A stretch of 64,000 bases of DNA, taken from SHZI01 sp041396045 (GTDB lineage: Bacteria > Pseudomonadota > Gammaproteobacteria > Steroidobacterales > GCA-2729495). The notes below the pieces were generated by a model that was not told the origin of the DNA, ran no database searches, and was given only the letters and a program-made list of their open reading frames with translations. Position numbers and translations under genes: made by a program. Location of the stretch: assembly GCA_041396045.1 (NCBI GenBank), contig JAWKZI010000001.1, forward strand, positions 124,001 to 188,000, in the 5' to 3' direction. Shown in pieces: positions 1-8,865 of the stretch (its first letter is position 1; each line of letters begins with the position of its first letter).

Positions 1-642
1 CATCTGGTGATAGGTCACGCGGCTGCCAGGCTTCACCACCCCAAATTCGGGTACATCAGCCAGATTCACCATCAGACCGGGCGCCAGATTGACGAAGCCC
101 AGACTCTGATCGGGTTTGTACTGCAGGACGCGCGTGATCCGTAACGACTTCTCACCGACCTTGACACTGTCGCCTACCGACAGGCCCAGGCGGCCCAGCA
201 AGCCCGGCTCGGCCCAGGCTTCTCCCTGCGCGGGGATGCCGGTCGCCGGTCGGCTGTTGCCAAAGAGCGTATCGGCCACGGTCAACTCGCCACGCAACGG
301 GTACCGGTCACTGACGGCATCGATGCCGGCGAGCGCGGTTTGGTCACCGGACAACACCACAGTGGGAAAGCTGAGGGTCTGTGCCGTTTCCAGACCCATT
401 GCCGCGGCCTCGGCCAGATAGCGGGCCGGCAGCGGCGTCGCTGCCCGCAGCACCAGATCGGCGGCAAGCACCTGGCTGGCCTGTTCCTTCATGGCGCCGC
501 CAACGCGGTCGGTAAAAAAGCTGACGGCCGTCATGGCAGTCACCGCCACGACAATGGCTGCCAGCAGAATCGAGAGTTCACCGGCGCGCAGATCGCGGCC
601 AAATGCACGCCAGGCGAAGCGCAGGGTTTTCAAGCAGTGCAA
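1..642 (-). CDS. ybbP: ABC transporter permease, YbbP/FtsX-type, N-terminal part
   Basis: The reading frame runs off the left edge, so only about the first 214 residues are present. It starts with a TTG at 642 (MHCLKTLRFAWRAFGRD), or a GTG at 657, overlapping or abutting the end of ybbA. One hydrophobic segment (about residues 20-40, LSILLAAIVVAVTAMTAVSF) is followed by a large extracytoplasmic region resembling the MacB-type periplasmic core domain. In this family the permease pairs with the ATPase encoded just upstream and acts on lipoproteins or other envelope substrates. The pairing with ybbA and divergent tesA is the same as in Escherichia coli. Substrate unknown. Confidence 0.8.
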   Translation of the reverse strand, partial: MHCLKTLRFAWRAFGRDLRAGELSILLAAIVVAVTAMTAVSFFTDRVGGAMKEQASQVLAADLVLRAATPLPARYLAEAAAMGLETAQTLSFPTVVLSGDQTALAGIDAVSDRYPLRGELTVADTLFGNSRPATGIPAQGEAWAEPGLLGRLGLSVGDSVKVGEKSLRITRVLQYKPDQSLGFVNLAPGLMVNLADVPEFGVVKPGSRVTYHQM

Positions 643-643
643 C

Positions 644-1357
644 TCATGTGGCGACACTGCTGGTGGTCACCGCATCAGCCGACGACAGCCCTGATTCGAG
701 CCTGCCACCATCAATTTTCAGCGTGCGACTGCAACGCGCGGCAAGTTCCCGTTCGTGAGTCACCAGAACCAGCGTCGTTCGGGCCTGGGCGTTGAGGTCA
801 AAAAGCAGGCTGCCGATCCGTTCACCGGTCACGCTGTCCAGGTTGCCAGTGGGCTCGTCGGCAAAGAGGATCTCCGGCCGCATCACGAAGGCGCGTGCCA
901 GAGCCACACGCTGCTGTTCGCCGCCCGACAGTTGTTTGGGGTAGTGACCCAGACGCGCACCCAGCCCGACCGTGTTCAGGGTTTCGCGCGCCAGTGCACT
1001 GGCGCGCGATTCGCCGGCGAGTTCGAGTGGCAGCATGACGTTTTCCAGCGCCGTCAGCGATTGCAGCAGGTGAAAGGACTGAAAGACAAAGCCGACGCTG
1101 CGCGCGCGCAATAGCGCCCGGCCATCCTCGTCGAGTTGTGTCAGTTCTTCACCGCAGAGCCACACTTGCCCGCTGGTAGGGCGATCGAGGCCGGCCAACA
1201 GCGCCAGCAGGGTCGTCTTGCCGGAGCCGGACGGCCCAACCAGGGCCACGGATTCACCGCGCCTGATCTCCAGACTGACATTGTCGAGGATGGTCAGCGT
1301 CCCTTCGGGACTGCTAACCTGCTTCGTTAATCCCGCAGCACGCAGCACTACATCCAT
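644..1357 (-). CDS. ybbA: ABC transporter ATP-binding protein YbbA
   Basis: About 237 residues, a single ABC ATPase domain. Visible motifs are Walker A GPSGSGKTT, the Q-loop region VGFVFQSFHLL, signature LSGGEQQRVALARA, Walker B ILFADEPTGNLD and a switch histidine in LVLVTHE. The signature and ...EPTGNLD wording are typical of the LolD/MacB/YbbA group that powers mechanotransmission-type permeases. The start MDVVLRAAGLTK at 1357 is chosen because family members begin at this point. An in-frame extension to 1495 exists, but it lies antisense to the tesA signal peptide and looks non-coding. It is followed immediately by the YbbP-type permease. Confidence 0.9.
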   Translation of the reverse strand: MDVVLRAAGLTKQVSSPEGTLTILDNVSLEIRRGESVALVGPSGSGKTTLLALLAGLDRPTSGQVWLCGEELTQLDEDGRALLRARSVGFVFQSFHLLQSLTALENVMLPLELAGESRASALARETLNTVGLGARLGHYPKQLSGGEQQRVALARAFVMRPEILFADEPTGNLDSVTGERIGSLLFDLNAQARTTLVLVTHERELAARCSRTLKIDGGRLESGLSSADAVTTSSVAT

Positions 1358-2084
1358 GGACTTCAACTTCCGGCGATCTGCAAGATCCAGCTTCAAGACC
1401 CGACTACTCGGCGTGCTGGTGTTTATGGCCGTGTCTGCCGCACTGCCCCAGTCGAGCCGGGGCGAAGCAGACCCGATGCAACCCACCGCCGGCATTCAGA
1501 CCCGGACCATTCTGGTGGTGGGCGACAGCCTCAGTGCCGGTCACGGCCTGGACCAGGCGGACGCCTGGGTTACGCTGCTCGGCGAGCGACTTCGCGCTGA
1601 AGGTTACGGCTATGCTGTGGTGAATGCCAGCATCACCGGCGATACGACCACAGGCGGGGCGAAGCGTCTGCCACGGGCACTCGAGGTTCATCGGCCCTCG
1701 ATCGTGATTATCGAACTTGGTGGCAACGATGGCCTGCGGGGCACGCCAGTCGACGTGATCCGGCAAAACCTCTCGACCATGATCGAGGCGTGCCAGCGAT
1801 CCGGTGCCCGCGTCATCCTCGCCGGCATGCAGATTCCGACCAATTATGGGGGGCCCTACACTCAGGCCTTTGCCGCCGTCTATCCCGAACTCGCCAGGGA
1901 ATACCGGGTGGGGCTTGTAAAGTTCTTCCTGAAGGACATCGCTCTCAAGCGGGAACTGTTCCAGGCTGATGGCATTCACCCCAGTGCAGCGGCACAGCCA
2001 ATTCTTCTCAACAATGTCTGGCCCGTACTCCAGCCGCTTATGAAGCTCAGCGAGCGAAGAGCCCCGCTATCGTCTGCTGAATAG
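1356..2084 (+). CDS. tesA: Multifunctional acyl-CoA thioesterase I / lysophospholipase / arylesterase (SGNH hydrolase)
   Basis: 242 residues. An N-terminal basic stretch and hydrophobic run (RRSARSSFKTRLLGVLVFMA...) form a likely signal peptide, placing the enzyme in the periplasm. SGNH blocks are clear: GDSLSAGHG with the catalytic serine near residue 58, the glycine of block II, GGNDGLRG, and DGIHPSA near residue 220 with catalytic Asp and His. The family hydrolyses thioester, ester and lysophospholipid bonds. The ATG at 1356 overlaps the ybbA ATG on the other strand by two bases, so a later GTG start around 1410 cannot be excluded. The 3' end overlaps pyrF convergently by 38 bp. Confidence 0.88.
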   Translation: MDFNFRRSARSSFKTRLLGVLVFMAVSAALPQSSRGEADPMQPTAGIQTRTILVVGDSLSAGHGLDQADAWVTLLGERLRAEGYGYAVVNASITGDTTTGGAKRLPRALEVHRPSIVIIELGGNDGLRGTPVDVIRQNLSTMIEACQRSGARVILAGMQIPTNYGGPYTQAFAAVYPELAREYRVGLVKFFLKDIALKRELFQADGIHPSAAAQPILLNNVWPVLQPLMKLSERRAPLSSAE

Positions 2085-2766
2085 CCTCGGCAGCCGCCCG
2101 CGGATCGACTGCGTCCCGAATCGGCCGGCCAACAACGATGTGATCGGCGCCATCACCAAAGGCCTGCTCTACAGTCACCACCCGCTTCTGGTCGTCCGTC
2201 GGCCGGTTCTCCACCGGCCGGATGCCGGGCGTCACAACCAGCAATCGCGCGTCGATGGCGCGACGCATGGCGGGCAGCTCCAGACCGGAGGCCACGACGC
2301 CGTCGCAGCCGGCTTCCAGCGCGCGGCGTGCGCGGGAAAGCACCAGCGCTTCCACATCGCACTCGAAGCCCAGATCCTTGAGGTCGCCACGATCGAGGCT
2401 GGTGAGTACGGTGACCGCCAGGATTTTCAGATCGCCCTTGGCGGCAGCCGCCGCCTCCATGATCCCCTGGTTGCCATGGATCGTGGCAAAGCTGATGCCG
2501 CGTTTGGCGAGCAGGGCAACTGAGCGGCCAACGGTTGCCGGCACATCGAAAAGCTTCAGGTCGGCGAACACCCGTTTGTCACGGGCCAGTAACCAGTCCA
2601 CCAGCTCGAAGTATCCGCCGGCGGCCATCAGTTCCAGGCCCAGCTTGTAAAAGGTTACAGCGTCGCCCAGTTGCTCCACGACCCGACGAGCCTTGGTCGC
2701 ATCGGGAACATCGAGGGCGAAAATCAGGCGATCACGGGGATTCGCGGCATTGCGGGTTAGCGGCAT
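2047..2766 (-). CDS. pyrF: Orotidine 5'-phosphate decarboxylase
   Basis: 239 residues, the normal length for the short bacterial form. The enzyme makes UMP from OMP, the last step of de novo pyrimidine synthesis. The catalytic DxKxxD signature is present as DLKLFDVPATV, preceded by the N-terminal FALDVPD strand and followed by GDGADHIVVGRPI, which binds phosphate at the C-terminus. Its end overlaps the end of convergent tesA by 38 bp. A 60-bp gap separates it from aroB upstream on the same strand, so it may be transcribed from the aroKB operon. Confidence 0.95.
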   Translation of the reverse strand: MPLTRNAANPRDRLIFALDVPDATKARRVVEQLGDAVTFYKLGLELMAAGGYFELVDWLLARDKRVFADLKLFDVPATVGRSVALLAKRGISFATIHGNQGIMEAAAAAKGDLKILAVTVLTSLDRGDLKDLGFECDVEALVLSRARRALEAGCDGVVASGLELPAMRRAIDARLLVVTPGIRPVENRPTDDQKRVVTVEQAFGDGADHIVVGRPIRDAVDPRAAAEAIQQTIAGLFAR

Positions 2767-2826
2767 GTGCCTAGTTTACGGAAGCCCGGCCCGCCGGGCG
2801 ACCCGAAGGCGGTCGCTGCAATCGCG

Positions 2827-3909
2827 TCATCGGACAAACTGCTCCCGCAGGTAGTCGGCCAGCTCATGAGGTGCGTAGTCGCTGGTGATCCGGGCATGGC
2901 CAATGCGGTCCAGAAGCACGAGGCGTATCTCGCCGGCCAGAACTTTCTTGTCCATGCCCATCGCCGCCAGAAACTGGCCTGGTTCCGCCGGAGGCGGACT
3001 GACGGGCAGGTGCACGCGCCGGAAAAGCTGCCGGATTCGTTCCACGTCGGCGGTGGAGAGCTTGCCAAGCCGGGCGGAGAATTCGGCAGCCATGCAGGTG
3101 CCGGCCGCTACTGCCTCGCCGTGCAGCCACTCGCCATAACCCGACAGAAGTTCGATGGCGTGCCCGAAGGTATGGCCCAGGTTCAGCAGTGCGCGCCGGC
3201 CGCGTTCATGCTCGTCCTGTGCCACCACTTCTGCCTTCAGCTCGCAGGAGCGGCGAATGATGTGCCCGAGCGCCGCCGGTTCTCGTCTTAGCAGTGCATC
3301 AGTCTGCTTCTCCAGCCAGGCAAACAGCTCTGCATCGGCAATCAATCCGTACTTGACGACTTCAGCCAGGCCGGCGGCCAGTTCGCGGTCTGGCAGGGTC
3401 TGCAGGGTGTCTGTGTCTGCCAGCACGCAGATCGGTTGATGGAACGCGCCGACCAGATTCTTGCCGCCCGGATGATTCACGCCGGTCTTGCCGCCAACCG
3501 CCGAATCGACCTGCGCGAGCAAGGTGGTAGGAACCTGGATGAAGTCCACCCCGCGCTGATAGATTGCAGCGGCAAATCCCGCAATATCGCCCACCACCCC
3601 ACCGCCCAGTGCCACGACGATGCAGTCACGGCCGTAGCGCGCGTCGACCAGCTTGTCCAGAACAAGATTTACGGTAGCGACGGTCTTGTGCTTTTCGCCG
3701 TCAGGCAGGATCGCGGTGACAACCCGCGATCCCGACAACAGCGTCTTCAGCGGTTCCAGATAGATCGGTGCCACAACGTCATTGCTGACGATCAGCACAT
3801 CGCGGCGATTCAGGTAGGGCTCCAGCGCCTTGCGGTCGGCAAGCAGCCCGCTACCGATCAGGATCGGATAGCTGCGGTCGCCAAGTTCTACACCCAGGGT
3901 TATTGGCAT
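2827..3909 (-). CDS. aroB: 3-dehydroquinate synthase
   Basis: 360 residues, full length. It converts DAHP to 3-dehydroquinate in the shikimate pathway using NAD and a divalent metal. Recognisable segments are the nucleotide-binding GGGVVGDIAGFAAA, the substrate loop FIQVPTTLLAQVDSAVGGKTGVNH, and the metal-site histidine region LLNLGHTFGHAIE and LHGEAVAAG. Its start overlaps the end of aroK by 10 bp, so the two are translationally coupled in the usual aroK-aroB order. Confidence 0.96.
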   Translation of the reverse strand: MPITLGVELGDRSYPILIGSGLLADRKALEPYLNRRDVLIVSNDVVAPIYLEPLKTLLSGSRVVTAILPDGEKHKTVATVNLVLDKLVDARYGRDCIVVALGGGVVGDIAGFAAAIYQRGVDFIQVPTTLLAQVDSAVGGKTGVNHPGGKNLVGAFHQPICVLADTDTLQTLPDRELAAGLAEVVKYGLIADAELFAWLEKQTDALLRREPAALGHIIRRSCELKAEVVAQDEHERGRRALLNLGHTFGHAIELLSGYGEWLHGEAVAAGTCMAAEFSARLGKLSTADVERIRQLFRRVHLPVSPPPAEPGQFLAAMGMDKKVLAGEIRLVLLDRIGHARITSDYAPHELADYLREQFVR

Positions 3910-4466
3910 GGCGGCATGTTACGTCGAATGTCGCGGACCACCGACAGTACCCGGCGTGCATTGGTATCGATAATCAGGTGGGCAATCTCACGAAATTGTG
4001 GATCACGGACTTCCATCAGCCTGCTCAGGATCTCGCGCGGCTCACCGCCTTTGAGCATCGGCCGTTCATGGCCCCGGCGAGTCCGTTTGAGTTGCTGGTC
4101 GATGGTGGCATGCAAGTAGACGACGAAGCCACGGCTATGCAGCAGGGCCCGATTGGCCGGATCCTCGGCCGAGCCACCGCCTGTGGCCAGGACAATACCC
4201 GGCAGTTCAGTCAGTTCCTCGATGACGCGGGCCTCCCGCTGCCTAAAGCCCGCTTCACCTTCACGCTCGAAGATGAACGGAATATCGACGCCACTGCGTT
4301 CCTCGATGACATCATCGCTGTCGAGGAACTGCCGACCCAGTTCACGCGCCAGCCGGCGGCCCACCGCGGACTTGCCAGAGCCCATCGGGCCTACGAGGAA
4401 GATGCTGGTGCCCGGGGCAGACCCCTCACTGGGTGTGACGCTGGCTGTGACATTGTCATCCGACAT
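3900..4466 (-). CDS. aroK: Shikimate kinase I
   Basis: 188 residues. It phosphorylates shikimate at the 3-hydroxyl with ATP. The P-loop GPMGSGKSAVGRRLA begins near residue 26, followed by the shikimate-binding DSDDVIEERSG, the FEREGEAGFRQRE motif and GGGSAED, then the lid RTRRGHERPML. The first 20 residues are a non-conserved extension. It is followed by aroB with overlap. The strong terminator at 4507-4539 lies upstream and separates it from the pil operon, so its promoter must lie in the short gap up to about 4506, or some transcripts read through. Confidence 0.95.
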   Translation of the reverse strand: MSDDNVTASVTPSEGSAPGTSIFLVGPMGSGKSAVGRRLARELGRQFLDSDDVIEERSGVDIPFIFEREGEAGFRQREARVIEELTELPGIVLATGGGSAEDPANRALLHSRGFVVYLHATIDQQLKRTRRGHERPMLKGGEPREILSRLMEVRDPQFREIAHLIIDTNARRVLSVVRDIRRNMPPCQ

Positions 4467-4506
4467 GGCCGGCAGTGTTGGGGATCGGTTTCAGGGCGTC
4501 AACCGG

Positions 4507-4539
4507 AAAAAAAACAGGCCGGCGAATGCCGGCCTGTTT
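4507..4539 (-). terminator. Intrinsic terminator of the pilMNOPQ / Ig-lipoprotein operon
   Basis: A perfect 12-bp stem (4512-4523 pairs with 4528-4539; arm AAACAGGCCGGC) closes a four-base loop. On the minus strand it is followed by eight T residues (4507-4514 are A on the plus strand). It lies about 40 bp past the stop of the Ig-like lipoprotein, the expected position for a rho-independent terminator. Confidence 0.93.
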
Positions 4540-4578
4540 ACTCTGGAACTTCAATTCACGTTGTCGGCATCTGCCGGA

Positions 4579-6504
4579 TCACGGAGGTGGAACGGCACAA
4601 TCGGTGGCCGGATTGCCGGTCAACGGATTACCCGGCCCATTGTCGGCCCCGAACGGGCTGTACTGGTTTGGCGGCGACTCGTTCTCGCTGTCCACGTCGT
4701 CGGCCAGAACCTCCAGCGTGAACAGACTCGATTCGCTGAATTCGGTGCCACCGGTCACGCTGGCTTTGGCAGTCAGGCGCGCTTTGAGCCACAACGCATA
4801 GTTCTGCGGATAGAACACACAGACCCTGGCGCGCCCCTGGCTATTGGTCACCACGTTGGCTGATGTACCGGTACCGCCTGCAGTGGCACACGGATTTCCC
4901 AGTGGTGCTGACTCGGGAACGGCGGCTACCAGCGCGACGTTACCTGCCTCAATCTTGCCGCTGCCGTTCTGGTCCTCACCCGGGTCCAGAATACCGTTGA
5001 GGTTCACATCCTCATCCGGACACCAGACTGGCGCCGGTGGCTTGTATGTCCAGACCGGATCCACGTAAGTCAGAGAACCCTTGGCGTATTCGCGAGACCG
5101 GATACTGGCCTGAACCGTCTTGTTGGCCACCGCGTTGCCTTCCACGTCGGTAACCAGAACCACCCACTCCTTGGCATAGGTCGCCGTGCCGATCTCAAAC
5201 AACGTGTTGCCGGTACCCAGAGTCAGGAAGAGTTCCTGCCGGGCGACTGTCAGCGCCACTGTGTCGGTCACACCGCTACCCTGGATTGTTGCGCGCACGA
5301 CCACACCGTTGGCCGCACTGGGTACCGAGCCGCCGGTGTACACGGTCTTCGCACGCCCCTGGCTGTCGGTAGTATCCGAACCCACCGAGAGCGAGCCACC
5401 GGTCACGTCGGACTCGATCAGGAACTGCACCACCTGGTTCTTGACCAGATTGTTGGCGGCATCGCGAACCAGTGCCGTCAACTCGCTCTGCTCCCCCGCA
5501 CCGACCGTGAGAGGTGAAGCCTGCAACTCTACCGTCGCGGGTGTGGTCGCGATGAATTCGATATTCCGGCTGGTGGCAGTCAACTCCGGGTTGGTGGCCG
5601 TTACTACGGCGGGGCCAGCCGTGGTGGCTGAAATGGTCACGCTGGCATCACCAGCACCGTTGGTCACGGCGGTCGCTGCTGAAAGCGTGCCCCGCGTGCT
5701 GGAAAACTGGATCGTCTGGCCGGCCTGGGGCGTGCCATTCTTCGACCAGTTGACGGTCAGAGCCTGGACGGCACCCAGATTGACTTCGGTGCCGGCAGGC
5801 GGTGTTGTAAAGCTGAACACATCGCCCGAAATGGCGATGGCCTTGGTGGTTGTAAGACCAAGGCCACTGGCAGTTATGGTGTCATTGCTGGCAGCACTTG
5901 CCGTGACTGTAAATGGCACGTTGCCGCTGCCATCTGTTGTCATCGAGGGCGCCGTAATGGTGTTGCCGGTTGCCGAGGTCAGCGCGATCGTGGTGCCGGC
6001 GATGCCTGCGCCTTTGGAATCCTTGGCGACGACTGCATAGGCACCGGAATCGCCGGATGCCAGTGATGCCGGGCCGGTGATTGTCAGCGTCGTACCGACG
6101 ACCGCCACGTTGACGGAACCACTGACGGTACCCGCGGTGGCGGTGACAGTGATGACCCGATTCGCAGGATTGGTGCCGTTCGATAGCTGCGCCAGGGCCA
6201 GACCCGACCCGTCAGTTGTGGCTTGAGTGACAGCCAGCGAGCCGGACGACGCGCTGAAGGTAACCGGAATATTTTCCAGCACCGCGTTGTTGACGTCCTT
6301 CACCTGGGCAGTGAGCGTGACTGTGGTCGCGCCGCCCTGGTCGGATTGCAGCTGTGGCGTTGCTGCCAAGAGCGTGACGCTGGACACCGTCGTGGCACCG
6401 CCACCACCGCCAGGCCCGGTAATGGTGTTGCCACTGCCGCCGCCGCAAGACATCAGCGCAGCGGATGCCACGACCACGCACAACGAAATCAGTTTTCTAA
6501 ACAC
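4579..6504 (-). CDS. Outer-surface lipoprotein with tandem bacterial Ig-like (Big_1/invasin-type) domains
   Basis: About 641 residues. A GTG at 6504 is chosen: it is preceded by AGGGAG seven bases upstream and gives a lipoprotein signal peptide ending in the lipobox LMSC, then a Gly-rich linker. The body is four or more repeats of about 90-100 residues with the Big_1 pattern (alternating V/T strands, ...TTDGSGLALAQL..., ...VTNGAGDASVTI..., ...DSQGRAKTVYT...), as in invasin/intimin-like proteins. A C-terminal segment (about residue 530) has an acidic EF-hand-like DVNLNGILDPGEDQNGSG, a possible calcium site. It lies 66 bp after pilQ and before the terminator, so it is probably cotranscribed with the pilus genes. 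A pilus-associated or adhesion role is inference. Confidence 0.8.
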   Translation of the reverse strand: MFRKLISLCVVVASAALMSCGGGSGNTITGPGGGGGATTVSSVTLLAATPQLQSDQGGATTVTLTAQVKDVNNAVLENIPVTFSASSGSLAVTQATTDGSGLALAQLSNGTNPANRVITVTATAGTVSGSVNVAVVGTTLTITGPASLASGDSGAYAVVAKDSKGAGIAGTTIALTSATGNTITAPSMTTDGSGNVPFTVTASAASNDTITASGLGLTTTKAIAISGDVFSFTTPPAGTEVNLGAVQALTVNWSKNGTPQAGQTIQFSSTRGTLSAATAVTNGAGDASVTISATTAGPAVVTATNPELTATSRNIEFIATTPATVELQASPLTVGAGEQSELTALVRDAANNLVKNQVVQFLIESDVTGGSLSVGSDTTDSQGRAKTVYTGGSVPSAANGVVVRATIQGSGVTDTVALTVARQELFLTLGTGNTLFEIGTATYAKEWVVLVTDVEGNAVANKTVQASIRSREYAKGSLTYVDPVWTYKPPAPVWCPDEDVNLNGILDPGEDQNGSGKIEAGNVALVAAVPESAPLGNPCATAGGTGTSANVVTNSQGRARVCVFYPQNYALWLKARLTAKASVTGGTEFSESSLFTLEVLADDVDSENESPPNQYSPFGADNGPGNPLTGNPATDCAVPPP

Positions 6505-6570
6505 GATGACTCCCTCACCACTGCCAGCCGCCATCAATCCGCCTGGCTGTTCCCTTAGGACGTTGAACTC

Positions 6571-8814
6571 TTAGTAAATGTTGGAACCTTCTCGCAGGAT
6601 CTTCGGTGTCACGAAGATCAGCAGTTCCGACTTGTTGGAGACCTTTCGCGTGGAGCGGAACAGCGCGCCAACGCCAGGAATATCACCCAGGAACGGCACC
6701 TTGGTGTTGTCCTCGGACTCCTCGGTCTCGTAGATGCCGCCCAGAACCACGGTCTGCCCGTTGTTCACCAGCACCTGTGTCTGTATGGCCCGTGTATCGA
6801 TGCTGGGCACCGAGCCACCACGCTCATTGGTCACGACGGCGCCAACGCTGTCCTTGGTAACCTGCAAATCGAGGATGATGCGATCGTCCGGCGTGATCTG
6901 CGGGGTCACTGTGAGGCTCAGCACGGCTTCCTTGAACTGGGTGGTCGTGGCACCGCTGGAAGCAGACTCCTGATACGGAATCTCTACACCCTGGCGGATC
7001 GATGCCTCCTTCTGGTTGGCGGTGATCACGCGCGGCGACGATACAACCTCACCGCGGCCCTCTGCCTGCAGTGCGGAGAGTTCCAGGTCAACCAGGTAGT
7101 CATCGTCAAGCAGCGCCAGCGCAAGCTTGCCGGCGGGGTTGGCGACCGGCAGGTTTACGTTATAGCGATCAGCCAGCGCCGGCACCTGCACCGGGAACGG
7201 TTGACCGGTGCTGTTGATGTTGCCGATAGCCGAATTGACGATGGTGTCCGTGCCGGTACCGGAGCCGGTGATGGCGACCAGGCCGTCGGAACGGTCCTTC
7301 ACCCCGGTAACACCCCAGCGAATGCCCAGATCGCGGCTGAAATCATCGCGGACGATCACGATGCGCGACTCAATCAGGACCTGGCGGACCGGAATATCCA
7401 GGGTACCGACCAGCCGACGGATCTCGGTGATCCGCTCGGGCACATCCTGCACGAGCAGCGTATTGGTGCGCTCGTCGATGCCGACGGTACCGCGCTCGGA
7501 GAGCATGGAACTGCCCTTGCCCCCGCGCATCAGTTCGGCAAGATCGCCAGCCTTGGCGTAGTTCACCTGTATGTATTCGGAGACCAGCGGCTCGAGCTCA
7601 CGGATTTCCTTGCGGGCTTCCAGGTCGGCCTTTTCGCGCGCGGCAATCTCATCGGCCGGAGCAACGATGATCACGCCGCCGTTCTCGCGCATATCCAGCC
7701 CCTTGGTGGCCAGCACGATATCCAGCGCCTGATCCCAGGGTACGTTCTGCAGGCGCAGCGTGACATTGCCCTGCACCGAGTCGGACACGATGATGTTCCG
7801 GCCGCTGACATCGGCCAGCAACTGCAGGACGGCACGGGTCTCGATGTCCTGGAAAGAGAGCGTCAGCCGCTCACCCTTGTATTCCCTGTCCTTGCTGAAC
7901 AAGGTCGGTGTGGCCTCTGTAGCCGCCTTGACGACCGGCGCAACCTCCACCGAGAACTGGTTGTCCGACTGATAGGCGAGTTCGTCGAAGGGCATCTTGG
8001 CAGCAATGCTGATCCGCGATCCGGTCGGGGTTCGGCCCGCTTCGATCATCTTTACCGGGGTCGCAAAATCGGTAACGTCGAGACGCTTCAGCAGTTTGTC
8101 CGGCAAGCTCGTTCCGGCGAAGTTGAGCAGAATACGGTCGCCTTCCTTGCGGACATCCACTGGCGTACCGGGATCGGACAAGGTCACGATCACGCGACCG
8201 CCGCCAGCGTCGCCACGGCGGAAGTCCAGATTGGTAATGCTACGGCCGGCAGCGGCCGTGGCCGGAGTGGCGCCGGACGACGCTGTCGTCGTCGGGGCAG
8301 ACTCGGCTCCCGGCGCCGGGAAGGTGGCTACTGCGGCATTGCTGGCGTCCGGAGCGCCCAGGGTCACGACAATCGCATTGCCGTCCACACGGGTTTCATA
8401 GGGCACCATTGAGTCGAGATTGAGGACCACGCGGGTACGGCCATTGGCCTCGGCAGCCAGGATGGTATCCAGCGGGCCAACTTTGACGTCCTTGCGACGA
8501 TTTGGCAGTGCCAGCGAAGTGCCAGGCAGATCCAGTGAGATCCGAGCCGGATTGTCGATCGTGAACGAGAGCGGCGCAGTGGCCGGCCCGGAAGTGATCA
8601 GCCGAAGCTCGAGACGATCGCCAGCCAATGGCTGCACCTGGATGTCGGTGAGCTGTTTGCTGACCTGGGCCTGCGCAATCGCGATGCCGCCAAGAGCGAT
8701 AGCCAACCCGGCAAGGCCAAGCCTGGCAAATGCTGTCGCGAGGTAGCGACCGGTGGCACTAGCCCACCCAACCGGCGTCCTGCGAACTCTATTGCCCGAA
8801 GTCGTGCTCATCAT
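6571..8814 (-). CDS. pilQ: Type IV pilus secretin PilQ
   Basis: About 747 residues. Start ATG 8814 (or 8811) has GGGAG six bases upstream; an in-frame extension to 8853 is not needed. It has a signal peptide (LGLAGLAIALGGIAIAQA), two AMIN domains for peptidoglycan binding (about 40-140 and 190-290), an STN/secretin N0 region (LSFQDIETRAVLQLLADVSG), a secretin N1 domain (VNYAKAGDLAEL), and the C-terminal secretin barrel with VPFLGDIPGVGALFRS. It forms the outer-membrane channel through which the pilus passes. It is the fifth gene of pilMNOPQ; the pilP stop lies about 50 bp upstream. Confidence 0.96.
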   Translation of the reverse strand: MMSTTSGNRVRRTPVGWASATGRYLATAFARLGLAGLAIALGGIAIAQAQVSKQLTDIQVQPLAGDRLELRLITSGPATAPLSFTIDNPARISLDLPGTSLALPNRRKDVKVGPLDTILAAEANGRTRVVLNLDSMVPYETRVDGNAIVVTLGAPDASNAAVATFPAPGAESAPTTTASSGATPATAAAGRSITNLDFRRGDAGGGRVIVTLSDPGTPVDVRKEGDRILLNFAGTSLPDKLLKRLDVTDFATPVKMIEAGRTPTGSRISIAAKMPFDELAYQSDNQFSVEVAPVVKAATEATPTLFSKDREYKGERLTLSFQDIETRAVLQLLADVSGRNIIVSDSVQGNVTLRLQNVPWDQALDIVLATKGLDMRENGGVIIVAPADEIAAREKADLEARKEIRELEPLVSEYIQVNYAKAGDLAELMRGGKGSSMLSERGTVGIDERTNTLLVQDVPERITEIRRLVGTLDIPVRQVLIESRIVIVRDDFSRDLGIRWGVTGVKDRSDGLVAITGSGTGTDTIVNSAIGNINSTGQPFPVQVPALADRYNVNLPVANPAGKLALALLDDDYLVDLELSALQAEGRGEVVSSPRVITANQKEASIRQGVEIPYQESASSGATTTQFKEAVLSLTVTPQITPDDRIILDLQVTKDSVGAVVTNERGGSVPSIDTRAIQTQVLVNNGQTVVLGGIYETEESEDNTKVPFLGDIPGVGALFRSTRKVSNKSELLIFVTPKILREGSNIY

Positions 8815-8865
8815 CCCGTACTCCCAAACTATCCCTTGTCGGCGACCGGCCATGTGCCTGGCCCA

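Noticed and set aside
5186..6040. 284-codon plus-strand frame
   Set aside because: Antisense to the Ig-repeat lipoprotein; low-complexity V/A/T composition mirrors the repeats.
7201..8412. 403-codon open frame on the plus strand
   Set aside because: It lies fully antisense to pilQ, which has unmistakable secretin domains. The frame stays open because of the GC-rich codon pattern of pilQ.
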